Positions 51,380 to 62,334 are shown, numbered from the stretch's first letter. The stretch: DNA of 64,000 nucleotides from Tupaia tana (GCA_026018925.1 JAKSZU010000027.1:3295531-3359530), one strand, 5' to 3'. Program-made: numbers and translations. The notes: a model not told the origin generated them from the letters alone.

Positions 51380-51700
51380 TGAAAACCCATGATCTGCTTT
51401 TCAAGGGGAAGATGAAAGCGCCAGAAATAGACAATGGTTCTGAAACACTGGCTGACTTTTGAATATTCATGACTATTCTGATGCAAATGAATCTCTCAAA
51501 TTGAGCTGTTTTTGCCGAGGTGCTGTTGAAAATGTATACGCTTATGAAATTGCTTTTCTAGTTCTGCAGATCCCCAAGAATGACTTCCTTTGCTTAATTA
51601 TCATTCTCCTAGAAGGTTTCCCAGGTGCCAGCCTTGGGCTGGAGTTTCATCTGGTTCCTTTCCACTAAAAACTAGGGCTACCGTTTAGCCTAACCCACAA
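51380..51700. promoter_or_regulatory. candidate conserved non-coding block (enhancer-like)
   Basis: A repeat-free, AT-balanced block carries a POU octamer ATGCAAAT (51481-51488), preceded by TTGAATATTCATGAC, and several homeodomain-type TAATT sequences (for example TTAATTATCATT at 51595). Its texture is that of conserved intronic regulatory DNA. This is inference from motif content only. Confidence 0.3.
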
Positions 51701-53270
51701 AGAAAATCCAGCCTTTGTTGAATTGGGGCCCAGGTCTGATAGGCCCTCCTCGTTCTGCCAGCCGCCAGAGAAGCTTATCATACATCAGGTTGTTTTTCCT
51801 CTGAGGTAACCTCAAACCAGAGCCTACTGTTCCTGAAGAACAAAGAGTGAGAAAGTAGTGCCAGGACTCGGGAGGCTTAGGCCGTCAGGAGGGCGGGAGG
51901 CCTGTTTGGGTTTTGCTGATTCTGCGCACCTTGGGGTCGCACCGTGATGGCCACTGGGTGTGGCCTGCAGCTCCACCAGGCCAGGAAACCGAAGAAGACA
52001 CATAGACTGTGTGGGCCGATGAGACTTTAGAGACGTCCAGTGCACAGTGAGTGTCTGGTCCTCTCTGAGGTAGCTGCAGGACCTCCTTCCCTCTTCAGGC
52101 TGGATTCAGAAGCAGTGATGGTCGGTCTGGCCTAGGACGGAGCTGTGGGATTGAAGGGTCACAGCTGAAGGGAAGATTGGGTCACTGGGAAGCCAAGGGC
52201 AGTTTCTGACGGGGGAGGACAGCCACCAGCTCCGTCCAAGGCCAATGAAGGGCGCTGCTGTGAGCTTCCTCTGTCTCCATAGGTGGGGTGAGCTATATCT
52301 CAGACACCTGCTGGGGCAGGGCGGGGTCCCACTCTGGGGAGGTGATCTCTTCTAGGCCTTTAAAGGGCCTTGGCTCCTTGCAGTGCTCTCAGCCCTCTCC
52401 TGACAGGCCTCTGACTCCATCCCTGTGTGGTCCCTGGACGTGTCCTGTCTCCTCCCAAGTTTCCTGTCTCCAGCCCAGCCTTCCACCCACAGATACTCCG
52501 CTGCCCGTTTTCCCTGTGCTGGCGCCGTCTCCACGCTGATTCGCGTTTATTCAGTGAGCACTCGTGATGTTCCGGGCTCTTTGTTGGGCTGGGACATCAG
52601 GTGAATCCAACATGGACAGAAGTGCAGGGGCGCAGGGTGACTGGGCCCACACTCACGGTGAGACACGGGTTCTTGTCCCACGCGCAGGAGGAGTTAGAGG
52701 CGTGGACGCAGAGAGCAGGTATAGCGAAGCAGGGAGTTTACTGAAGGAGAGGGAGGGAAGAACAGAGCTCCCAAGAAGGAGAGGTCCCGGAAAATGGGTT
52801 GCCAAGGAAAAACTGCGGGGAGGGGGCTTACTTGGGTCAGGAAGGGCTTCGTCTGAACTTGTTCTAGGTGGGGCTTGTGCGTGCAGCCCCCTCCTGGCGG
52901 GGAGGCCATCTGGGTGGATCCAGTCGTTCCTAGTTTGGGAGCGGGTATGAAGGTCAGGAGAGTCTCTGTCTAGAAGTGTTGGGCCATGAACACCATTATT
53001 TATTCTCCTCCTGGAAAATGGTGCGACCTGGAAAAGCCTTTGTTTGAGGTCTAGGTCAGCCGCTGAGCCACTGCGGGAAGAGGGCTCTCGGAGTAAACAG
53101 CAGAGCTGCTCTGCCTCCCTCTCAGAACGCAGCCATCTGTGACTCCATTTTGGGCCCCATACCCTGACTATATTTTTAGGTCCCTGTCCCCTACCTCAAC
53201 ATGGTCTCTATCTATTCAGTGCTTTTGGTCTGTGGGTCCAAACGTACTTTCTGCCCCAATCTCGCTCTCT
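51701..53270. other. unique stretch, partly worn repeat
   Basis: No supported gene. 52540-52640 resembles worn L2-type sequence. 52700-52960 (GCAGGGAGTTTACTGAAGGA onward) looks like a reversed LTR fragment, but I cannot place it. Confidence 0.35.
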
Positions 53271-53274
53271 GTTT

Positions 53275-53540
53275 CTGATTGTTCTCACCATCATATCTTT
53301 TCCTAGGCTGTTTTCTTTACCTAGAATGCCCTCTCCTCTCAGCTCCAATTTTGCAAAACCTACGCTCACTTCTGAGGCATGCAGTTCTCTTTTCCTTTCA
53401 GCCTTCCCTGGTTTTCCCTTCCCTCCCAACCTCTGTAGCATATCTGTTCAAGTCATTGAGCACATAGTTTAAGTGGCCTTACTTTGTCTAGTGACTATTT
53501 TAGTCTAGTCTCCCTAGAAAATACGTCATTCTGCAAGGGT
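53275..53540 (+). mobile_element. L2 LINE fragment
   Basis: CTTTACCTAGAATGCCCTCT, ACCTACGCTCACTTCTGAGG and the terminal AATACGTCATTCTGCAAGGG are in L2 order. The 62-codon ORF here is a remnant frame. Confidence 0.65.
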
Positions 53541-53901
53541 TGGAACCGTAGTTTGCAATGAGTCTGAATCTCTGTTCAACCCTCCGTTTCCACTCTGGCA
53601 CTGGCACAATCTCAGCACATAAGAGATGTCGGCAACTCTGATGGACGCCAGAGTTAAGATAGCTGTGACAGGGACGGTGCCCAGGTCCGACAGGCCTCCA
53701 GAAAAGAACTGGTACTCGAGCGTTGATTGCTGTGACTATTCTTGTTGTCGCATTAAGCCAGTATTTCCCAAAGCCTGATAAGGGACATATGAGATCATTT
53801 TAGGAGGCACAGTATTTCATTTTAAAAATTTTAATGTGTGCTAGGAAGAATATGATTTTATCAATTTTTGATTTCCTGGATATATTTCTATTTTATTTAT
53901 T

Positions 53902-54525
53902 GGTGTATAGCACGCTATGACTAAACTTTGTGGCTTTAAGCAACGATTTATTATTTTTCTTCATTTATGATTTGGGTTGTGCTCAGCAAAGTAGTTGTGT
54001 TCTTTCTCACTGACGTGTCTGGCACCTGAACATGGATGGCTAGAACAACAGGGACGAGCTAGGAATTCCTCTTCCTTTTATGTGCTCTCTTTAGCAATGT
54101 AGCTAGACTTTTTTTTTTTTTTTTTTTTAAATGAGAGAGAATTTTGCTATAAGTTGCATGCATTTGCCAGATAGAAAAAGACAGGCACACACGCACATGC
54201 GCTCATAGTGAGTTTCAAGCGCCTGGTCTGGGACTCACACCACAGTCAGCCATGGGGAAGTCCAGCGTCTCACCCACTATACAACCCGCTGGCCTAAGCT
54301 AGACTTCTTCCCATGGTGGCTCGAGGCTCCCAAAGCAAGCATTCCAAGAGGCTGTGTCCCATTGTGTGAGTGCTAATCAAGTCTCTGCTTGCTAACATCC
54401 CATGGGCTGAAGCAAATCATGTGGTCAAACCCGGAGTCAGCAATAGACTCCGCCTCTTGATGAGAGAAGTGCCATCAATGCGCAGGGAGGGAAGGAATTG
54501 ATGGCGGCCATATTTGGAGACTGAA
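53902..54525 (-). mobile_element. MaLR/MLT-like ancient repeat split by a SINE
   Basis: CTTTGTGGCTTTAAGCAACG, TTGTGCTCAGCAAAGTAG, GGCTCGAGGCTCCCAAAGC, TGTGGTCAAACCCGGAGTC and GACTCCGCCTCTTGATGAG follow the reverse order of a common ancient LTR-like repeat. The SINE at 54111 interrupts it. Confidence 0.6.
54111..54296 (-). mobile_element. tRNA-derived SINE, long-tail with internal deletion
   Basis: Reverse orientation: GAGAGAATTTTGCTATAAGT, then a jump over the middle to CGCACATGCGCTCATAGTGA and head CAACCCGCTGGCC. A perfect 10 bp duplication AGCTAGACTT lies at 54101-54110 and 54297-54306. Confidence 0.93.
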
Positions 54526-54609
54526 AACTTCCAACTGGAGAGTTTCTATCACAGTAGAAACGTAAGGACTGACATATTTAGTGCTAATCTGAGTTGTTTT
54601 TTTTTTTTT
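54526..54609. other. short spacer between repeats
   Basis: Unassigned sequence ending in a T tract that begins the following reversed LINE. Confidence 0.4.
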
Positions 54610-55560
54610 TTAATTGATAGTAGACTTTATTTTTTAAAGTAGTTTTAGGTTCACAGCAAAATAAAGAAGGTACAGAGATTTCCCATATACCCCCTGACCC
54701 CACATAGGCATGCCCTCCCCTGTTACCAATGTTCCTCATCAGAGTGCACTTTATTACCACTGATGAACTGATTGACACATCACTCGAAGACCAAAGATTC
54801 CGTAAGAGCGCTGTTGGTGGTGTGCATTTTATGGGTCTGGACGATTGTAATGGCCTTGCTGTATCATGCACAATAGTTTCGCTGCCCTGTAAACCTTCTG
54901 TGCTCTCACTTCTTATCCCTCACCTCCTAACCCTTGGAAATTGTTGATTTTTGTACTATCTTCATAGTTTTGCCTTTTGTAGATTGTAGTATAGTTACAA
55001 TCATATAGTATGTGGTTTTTTCATAATGGCTTCTTTCACTTAGTAATATGCACATAAATTTCCTTCATGTCTTTTCATGGTTTGATGACTTTTTCTAGCA
55101 CTGAATTATATTCTTTTTAAATGATTCTATTTTAATAAGCTAGAGGGCACATACACTCACTAGAAAGACAGAGGGAGAGGGAGGAAGCCCACCCCAACAG
55201 GATGCGGTCATGCTGCTAACCCTCCCCCAGTTTTCCGTCCAGTTGGGATTTGGAGCATACACATGCCTGCACCTGTTGTATTTTCCAAGCTGCCAGGGCT
55301 GGGATTTGAACCATAGTTAGCCATGAGGGACCTGGCTCCCTTAACTACAGGATTGGCTCAGCACCTGAATAATAGTCATTTGTTTTCACAATTTATTTAT
55401 TCATTCTCCTACTGAAGGACATGTTGATTGTTTCCAAGTTTCGTCAATTATGAATAAAAGCGCTATGAACATTTGCTTGCAGATTTTCGCATGGACATAG
55501 TTTTCAGTTCCTTTGGGCAAAGACCAAAGAGCAGGATTGCCAGATTAAATATAACGTTTT
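54610..55560 (-). mobile_element. old L1 3' end (reverse) with nested SINE
   Basis: TTTTAGGTTCACAGCAAAAT, GATTTCCCATATACCCCCTG, CAATCATATAGTATGTGGTT, and after the SINE GGACATGTTGATTGTTTCCA and CGCTATGAACATTTGCTTGC are reversed L1M/L1ME 3' sequence. Confidence 0.82.
55114..55359 (-). mobile_element. tRNA-derived SINE, long-tail, diverged, in L1
   Basis: Reverse orientation: GAGGGCACATACACTCACTA, GAGGAAGCCCACCCCAAC, CTGCACCTGTTGTATTTTCC, head ACTACAGGATTGGCTC. Flanks AGCACTGAATTATATT and AGCACCTGAATAATAGT are a decayed duplication. Confidence 0.85.
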
Positions 55561-56874
55561 AAAGTTAGCTAAGCTGAAGAAAATGGTCAGTATTTTGATA
55601 ATATGAAATTGAGCCACATGAAATCTCTGGTTTTGTAGATCAGGCCCAAATATTGGTAACTTTAAATGATTCAGTCCAATGGTGCAGTCACCCTAGGATA
55701 TGGTGAAGGTCTCAATAAAGCTAAGCAAATCATTAAAGCTGGACAAATATGACCACCATCAATTCCTTCCCTCCCTGTACATTTATGGCACTTTTCTCAT
55801 CAAGAGGTGGAGTGATTTTCATTGTCCCATGTGTCTTTGACTATTTGGAAAGTGTGTTTTGTTATTGGTGGTGGTGGTTTGGAAAAGGCTTGATACGAGT
55901 TACGAGATATCAGGTGCCTACTGGACATACGCAGTCATGAAAATGTACTCAGCCTGAGCGACCACAGACTTCCCAGATTTGCGGCAAAGCAGACACCTGC
56001 GACAGCCGGCAGGGCCTTCGATCTTCCTGGGGAAAACGTCCTTGCTCGTTCTTTTTTATTCCCAGCGGCAAAGTATTTCCTACACTGTCAGATGTACTAT
56101 CAGAAGTGCCACCAGCTTGGTGGGACAGTAAAACCATTTTCTGGCAGAAGTTGGCACAGGGAGTTAGGAAATGAGTCATTTGAACATTTGGCTGTAAGGA
56201 GTGTGCGTCTGAGGAGCTCTTTCTCCAAAACTGACTGCCCAACAGTTGAGGAGACTCCTAGGCTGGGAGAACTTCAGAGATTGTGAGGGTCTAATTTAGA
56301 CACTGTACAGAATTTTACGTTGTGTTTGGTCTCTACCAGATTAAAAAGAAATCCGCCCACTCTCGTCACCACCCGAGTTGTTTTTCAGCATGGTAGTTCA
56401 CTATAGTGGAAGAAAGATCGTAACCAAATTGGGTAATGTTGTGCTATGGATCTTTAATAAAAATATCTCAATGTTGTTTGAAGGTTTGGAATTGGTAAAA
56501 TAATTTTAGGGCTCCTTTCTTTCATCTCAACTCTTTCACAGTGAAATTTGTAGAACATTTTTGTTCAAAAATAGCATCCAAAACATCTAAATGTTCCAAA
56601 TGGAGTCAGTGCCAAATCCAAAAGAAAAAAGAAAGGAAGAAAAAGAAGAAAGAATCTCCATTTTTTTCCAACAAGACTTCCTGAAGAAACACTTCAGAAG
56701 TTCTAGATAGATCCAAGACAGCTTAACTCACATGCCTCTCTTGGACTTCAATAATGCACTGGCTTTATATTCTCAGTAGCTTCTCTAGTTATTTTGGCTG
56801 CTTAGTCCTGACAGTTAAATGAAAACTTGATGATAGGAGAGGTGTCATTATGTGTGTGAATGTATTTTCTTCAG
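55561..56874. other. unique stretch, presumed intron
   Basis: A strong acceptor GTTCTTTTTTATTCCCAG (ends about 56065) is followed by a long open frame reaching a stop at 56284, but two other frames are also open at first and no donor is clear, so no exon is called. Confidence 0.35.
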
Positions 56875-56962
56875 CTACTCTGGGAGCGGCAGACGAAGTT
56901 ATTCAGAGGCCCGGAACAATAAAGTCAAAGCTGATTCAGTCCCTCGCAGCTCAAGGCTGTGA
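56875..56962 (+). CDS. candidate coding exon (possibly terminal), unidentified gene
   Basis: After the acceptor TGTATTTTCTTCAG one frame is open for 1 nt plus 28 codons, beginning YSGSGRRSYSEARNNKVKAD and ending PRSSRL before TGA at 56960-56962. The basic, Ser-rich peptide resembles a protein tail. The phase joins exactly to the end of the exon at 50180-50323. If internal, the donor would be the weak GCT/GTGACC at 56958. If terminal, the 3' UTR follows. It is short, so chance is possible. Confidence 0.35.
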
Positions 56963-57391
56963 CCGCGGCTCTAGCTTTGTCTGACAGACAAATGCATAGC
57001 TCTTCTGCGAGCATCTCTGCACGTAAAAGCACACCTTGAAATAAGGGGGCATCGATTCGTCCTGCTCCATCGGTGTTTGTCTTGGTTTCTTTCTCTGGAG
57101 ATGATGCAGGAAAGCGTTGCTCTGCCTGGCCAGACCGACACCTCTCCCACTTCTCTCTCCAGCGCACTTCAGTAACACGTCAGGATCACACTTTCTAGTA
57201 TACGCTTGTTATCCACCAGTGACAGTGAATTTTAATACTGCAGTATTTTTCTTCTACTTGAACACCCCCAAATACCAGTATCTTTGTTTAAGGATCATCT
57301 TTTTAGGAACATTAATTTATTTGATGAAGCCAGTTATTCTTGATTTTTTCTTATCCTTCATACAGGTCATATAGAAGTGACAACTTTTATT
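56963..57391. other. unique non-coding stretch
   Basis: I see no repeat. It could be 3' UTR if the exon at 56875 is terminal, but no AATAAA lies within the next 400 bp. Confidence 0.35.
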
Positions 57392-57672
57392 TTATTTATT
57401 TATTTATTTTCTTTTTTTGGAGAGGTTTTTGCTATAGGGCGAGTGCACTCGCCAGACAGACAGAGAGAGACAGAGAGATAGAAAGCGAGAAATCACCCCC
57501 CCAGAGGGGATGGCCACGCCGCAATCCCTTCTCCTCCATTGTTCTATCGGGATCTTGGGCACGCACGCACACGCGCCCGGCATGAGTTTAAGCCACTGGG
57601 TCCAGGACTCGAACCGCGGTCGACTACGTGGGAGTCCAGCGACATAGCCATTACGCCAACTGCTGGTCCCAG
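57392..57672 (-). mobile_element. young tRNA-derived SINE, long-tail
   Basis: Reverse orientation: a (TTTA)n-type start, GGAGAGGTTTTTGCTATAGG, CCACGCCGCAATCCCTTCTC, CGAACCGCGGTCGACTACGT. Flanks GTGACAACTTTTATT and GTGACAGCTTTTATT are a 15 bp duplication with one change. Confidence 0.95.
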
Positions 57673-57689
57673 GTGACAGCTTTTATTGT

Positions 57690-58113
57690 AATTCACTTGC
57701 ACTGGTCAAAAAGGTCTTAAATTTAATGATTTTTTAAAAAATCTAGAAGTTGCCTCCAGATATATTTATCTAGTAACCAAAGCAAGAGTATGCATAATAA
57801 TAACGATACTTCCTCAGAAATGAAACATGACTAATTTTTTTCCAGTCGGTGCTTAGTAGAGCTAAGATTGTCTAGTGAACAGTGGTTTTCCTGTGTCATT
57901 GTCTTAATTGCCAAATCTCAAAAACTTAGTACAGAAAAATGGTATCTGTAATTTCTAATTATAAACCTGTAAGGTGGGGTGATCTTGAATGTTAAATTTC
58001 CAATTAAAAGATGCAAATAAATAGTCACATTATGTTTCACAATACCAGCCATCTGTTCCCCAAACCTGCAAGAAACAGTTAAATGAGAGATTTTAGGGTT
58101 TTTGGCCAGTATC
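57690..58113. other. unique AT-rich stretch
   Basis: I see nothing recognisable here. Confidence 0.4.
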
Positions 58114-58128
58114 AGAATAGAAACTATA

Positions 58129-58382
58129 GGGAACCAGCAGTTAGCGTAATGGCTATGTCGCTGGACTCCCACGTAGTCGACCGCGGTTCGCGTCTCGGAC
58201 CCGGTGGCTTACAACTCACGCCGGGCGCGTGTGCGTGCGTGCCCAAGATCCCGAGAGGAGAATGGAGGAGAAGGGATTGCGGCGTGACCATCCCCCCTGG
58301 GGGGTGATTTCTCGCTTTCTGTCTCTATGTCTCTCTCTGTCTGTCTGGCGAGCGCACGCGCCCTATAGTGAAAAACCTCTCC

Positions 58383-58410
<28 letters not shown>
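58129..58410 (+). mobile_element. young tRNA-derived SINE, long-tail
   Basis: GGGAACCAGCAGTTAGCGTA, A box TAGCGTAATGG, B box GGTTCGCGTCTC (mutated), end GCGCCCTATAGTG and a pure A tail of about 28. A perfect 15 bp duplication AGAATAGAAACTATA lies at 58114-58128 and 58411-58425. Confidence 0.96.
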
Positions 58411-58413
<3 letters not shown>

Positions 58414-58429
58414 ATAGAAACTATACTGT

Positions 58430-59285
58430 GTATATTTTAATGGATGTAATTTTATTAAGTCAATATTTCATGACTTTTAAAAATGATTGCAAAAAAGTTT
58501 TGCCTAGTGTTTAGAGATGTTTGAGGAAGAAAGAGTAATCTGCAGTCTCCTTACATGTCCATTCCTACCACAGAGCTCATTACCCTAGCCCTGGGGCATA
58601 GATACATGTATACATATATTTATTATCTATTTATGTTTCTTATGTGAATTTATTTTTCATTTCCTCTACTCATTCAAAAAATGAATTTTCCTTTTTTCCT
58701 TACTGATTTCCAAGAGCTCTTTATATGTAATATTGAACTGCATTAGATTTCTAGGTAAGAGTGAGACTGAATGTTGTGAGCAATAAATGTGTCTTGTGTA
58801 GGTAGGAACAGGAAAACGTCTCCTGCTAAGCACTGTCTTTTGTGCAAGATGGTTTATGTGTATTACTTGTACAGAGTAGTTTGCCCTTGTCACTAGGAAA
58901 TTCCCCTTTCAGAGACTGGACACAGTGATTACAGTTCACCAACATCTTGGCTCAGCTTTCTGAGGCAGTGAACTTTAGAGCTGAAATCTGTCTCTTAGCA
59001 GGAATTGCCTATGTGGTTGTATTTTACAAAAATTAATGCTTCCCCATCAAGGAGCTGGAGGATAAGACCTCGTTTTTAGGTGTGGGCTGCACAAAGTTGA
59101 CTTGCTTATACATAGTGCATTATGAAAAGGAAAGAAACTTTCTAGTAAAGAAATGTGACTCATACTACCTCAGCCATGCAATCAAAGTCAGTATCAACAG
59201 TGATAGGTCATGTGGATGGGAAGCAACTTCAATGTACTGTAATAAGAGCAACTCTTTACTTCTATAGTCTTCCTCCAACTTCCTT
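58430..59285. other. unique AT-rich stretch
   Basis: No gene. 58640-58750 resembles worn L1 3' text, not assigned. Confidence 0.35.
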
Positions 59286-59415
59286 ATGGTTTCTGGGTCT
59301 CAGTTTTCCTCATCTACAAAAATGGTTCCAATAATCCCTGTCTCAGGATTGAGTGAGATTCTGTACATGAATCCTACTACAGAGACTGGCCACAGTGGGC
59401 CTGCAATAATGGATA
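59286..59415 (+). mobile_element. MIR element
   Basis: CTCAGTTTTCCTCATCTACA, AATGGTTCCAATAATCCCTG and CACAGTGGGCCTGCAATAAT are MIR core and 3' sequence. The 147-codon ORF starting at 59286 runs through this and is not a gene. Confidence 0.75.
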
Positions 59416-59744
59416 GTTTCCTTTCACAAGAATTTATCTTTATATCAATGGCAGCAAGAGGATTTCATGACCTTGAAATAGCATATATGAATTGGGTGAT
59501 AACTATGTTCATGGAAGCTTTTCTACTCAGTGCTCTTCCACAGAGCAAGCCGTTTCTGCCTGCCTGCCTTCTCATCACAGATTGTTCTCCTTTAGAGTCA
59601 AGGTTAGTGAGTGGAGGAGAGATTGTGCTTTCCTCCTCGGGGGGAATTCAGAAAGGCCTGCTGACTCCCTGGCCTTCTGGCAGCTTAAATGTTCTAACTG
59701 GAGGAAGAGCTAAGAGGGAGGAGGCATAAGGAAGGTATTTTTTA

Positions 59745-60350
59745 AGAGTTTGGGTATTTACAGAAAAAATAGGGATACACTGAGTTGGAAAAACACATCC
59801 ATGTTTATTGCAGCATTATTCATATTTACTAAGACACAGAATCAACCCAGATGTCTAAGAATAGATGAATGAATTGAAAAAGTATGGTACATATATACTA
59901 TGGAATACTACTCAGCCATAAAAAACAATGAGACCCTGGCATTTGGTAGAAAGTGGATGAATATGGAAAACTTAATGCTAAATGAAGCTAGCCAGACTAT
60001 GAAAGACAGGCATTGTATGTCCCCACTTAGTATATACTAAATGTCTATAGTCTATGGCAGAAACTGAAAAATCATAAGGCATCCAAGTGTGGAGAGAAAC
60101 TGTGGATACCAGAGACAGTGTGGGAGAAGAGTGGGAAATGGAGGTAGGAGGGAGGGAATCAAGGGGAAGAACACTTAATGAACTCAGAAATAGAAAATTA
60201 TCTGTTGATGATAATGTATATAGTAATATCTTTGAATGGACTAATATATGGCATATTTATGCTGGGAAAATTCATTTTGTATGCTATAAAGGTATACAAT
60301 GATTGAACGTGAGAAAAAGAAGGAGGAGGAGGAAATAAAAGAAAGAGAAA
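59745..60350 (+). mobile_element. L1 3' end, plus strand
   Basis: CATGTTTATTGCAGCATTAT, GGAATACTACTCAGCCATAA, TGGTAGAAAGTGGATGAATA and TGTATGTCCCCACTTAGTAT give the L1 ORF2 end and 3' UTR, finishing in an A/G-rich tail near 60350. Confidence 0.88.
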
Positions 60351-60464
60351 ATAGTTTATAAAAGGGAAATGTGCTCTTGAAACAGAGTTCCTGACCATAT
60401 AACCTAACTAAAGATTTGTTGTACCAGGCTAGGCATTTTTCTGGGAAGGTGGTATAGATGAAAC

Positions 60465-60660
60465 CACACAGGTGTCCAGTTCTAAGTCTGCTGTTTCTAT
60501 CTGTGTAACTTTGGCATATTATGTAACCTCTCTGTGTCTCAGTTTTTCATTTTAAAATTGGGGCTATCTACCTCTTGGGGTTGTTGTGAGGATTGGACCC
60601 TCTATTGAATAATTATGGGGAAGGGCTTAGGGTAGTTGGTATTATGCATTGTTAACTATC
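60465..60660 (+). mobile_element. MIR element
   Basis: TGTGTAACTTTGGCATATTA, CTCTCTGTGTCTCAGTTTTT and GGGGTTGTTGTGAGGATTGG are clear MIR phrases. Confidence 0.9.
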
Positions 60661-60674
60661 ATTATTGGTATTGG

Positions 60675-60705
60675 CATTTTTAATTGCCAGAGGGTGCAAG
60701 CACTC

Positions 60706-60748
<43 letters not shown>

Positions 60749-60985
60749 AGAGAGAGAGAGAGACAGACTGAGAGAGAGAGGGTAAAGGAGAAAGCACCCA
60801 CAATGAAGAGTCGTCAAGCCACAATCGTTTCTCCTCTACTTCCCCATCCTGTAGGGATTTTAGGCACACGTGCTCACACATGCCAGGATTCAAACCACAG
60901 CAGGCCGTGTGAGATCCAGTTTCCTTAACTACTAACCACAGGAAGCCATGTGAGATCTGGTTTCCTTAACTACTGGGCTTTGAGG
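60675..60985 (-). mobile_element. tRNA-derived SINE with (GA)n expansion and head duplication
   Basis: Reverse orientation: CCAGAGGGTGCAAGCACTCA, (GA)n from 60711 to about 60781, GTCAAGCCACAATCGTTTCT, CACATGCCAGGATTCAAACC. The head half is tandemly duplicated (60894-60934 and 60935-60975, 41 bp each). Confidence 0.88.
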
Positions 60986-61053
60986 CCCCATGTTGTCATT
61001 TTTTTCTGCATGCCAGAAATACTTTTAACAGCTTCAGTGACATATAACTGAAA

Positions 61054-61210
61054 TACAGTTGACCCTTGAACAACTTGAAGGTCGGAATGCTGACCCTTCT
61101 CCATGCAGTAAAAACTCTGCATACAACTTTTGACTCCCTTAACTTAATTACTAATAGCTGCCTATTGACTGGGAGCCTGACTGATAACATGAACAGTGGA
61201 TTAGCACTGG
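61054..61210 (-). mobile_element. Tigger-like (pogo) DNA transposon fragment
   Basis: ACAGTTGACCCTTGAACAAC is the terminal phrase of a pogo/Tigger element. CTAATAGCTGCCTATTGACT and CTGACTGATAACATGAACAG continue its internal sequence. The orientation is arbitrary. The 83-codon ORF through it is not a gene. Confidence 0.75.
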
Positions 61211-61319
61211 AGGAGGGCGTAAAACGAACCTACTTGTGGTCAATAAACTTCCTACTTTGTCTAGGGACTAATTTCAGAGTCACCAAGGAAGCCTTTGGAT
61301 TCACACTGCTATCATGAGA

Positions 61320-62330
61320 ACAGATGTGTTCAATATAGAGCGTCCTAATAGCACTGCCAGCCCAGGGGAACTTAGGGGCTTAGGAAAACTACCAGACACG
61401 CTAACAGAGGCACGTGGTTAGTCTGTGTTTCAAAGCACACATGTTGCCACTGCCTAGGTTTCAGTGGTTTAAAAGCTGTCCCCCCAAATTTCAGACAGAC
61501 CTTTTATTGCATGGAAGTCTTATCCACTGCCCCTCACCCTAACCCCAGTGGCATGAAGTGGCTCCGATTTAACTGGAGAACATACTTCACTGTAGTTGTA
61601 GATGTAACACACTCAGGTAATAGCAGCTCACTGTATGGCAGTATTTCAGGCCCATTCTGTCAGCATCTCAGATGACAAGTTTCAGAGGTGCTGTCTTTGA
61701 TGCTGAGAAGTCATATTAGAGCCCCCCGTTGGCCTGGGTCATCGGCGTGGTCGAGGTTAGGGAAATGGAGACGTGACCCTCAGCTCTCCAGCAGACACAG
61801 CCACACCGCCGCAGGCTTCTTCACTGATGAGAGGTCTGGGTTTACAGACACCCGAGTGCCCTACGAGAATCCGTGTCACCCCACTACCCAGCTGCGCTGG
61901 AACCTGCTGGGGGCTCCATGAATCTCTTGAAGCCAGGGCAGAGGTACAAGAAGAGAGCGGGGGGATGGGAGGGTCACAGAAGCATCTCACCGTTTCTGTA
62001 AATTTGCCCACGATCGTGTGGCCTGCTGCACTGAATGCTACTGAAAGATGGCCACTTAAGAAACTTCATCAAGAGGTGACAAAATGTGTGCTTAGGGGAA
62101 GGAGAGAGCGTTTGAGAAATCAGTCACTCGGAGGACCATCGCTTACTTAACAAGCCCTGATACGAGAGGCGTGGTTACACGTTGGGATCCCCTGGAGCGA
62201 TGGCCACCATCCGATGTCCAGGACACACCTCAGACCAGTCCCCCCAGAATCATGCGTGTGGTCCCAGGCATCAGTGTTCTTCCAAGGTCCCCCAGGTGGT
62301 TCCGAGGAGTGCTGACTCACATGCGTCTTT
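61320..62330. other. unique non-coding stretch
   Basis: I see no named repeat. A 125-codon ORF (61773-62150) overlaps other frames on both strands and has no domain signature. Confidence 0.35.
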
Positions 62331-62334
62331 CTAT

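Noticed and set aside
59286-59729. 147-codon plus-strand ORF
   Set aside because: Its first third is a MIR element and the rest has no domain or splice context.
61773-62150. 125-codon plus-strand ORF
   Set aside because: Overlaps a minus-strand frame of similar length, without domain, splice sites or codon signature.
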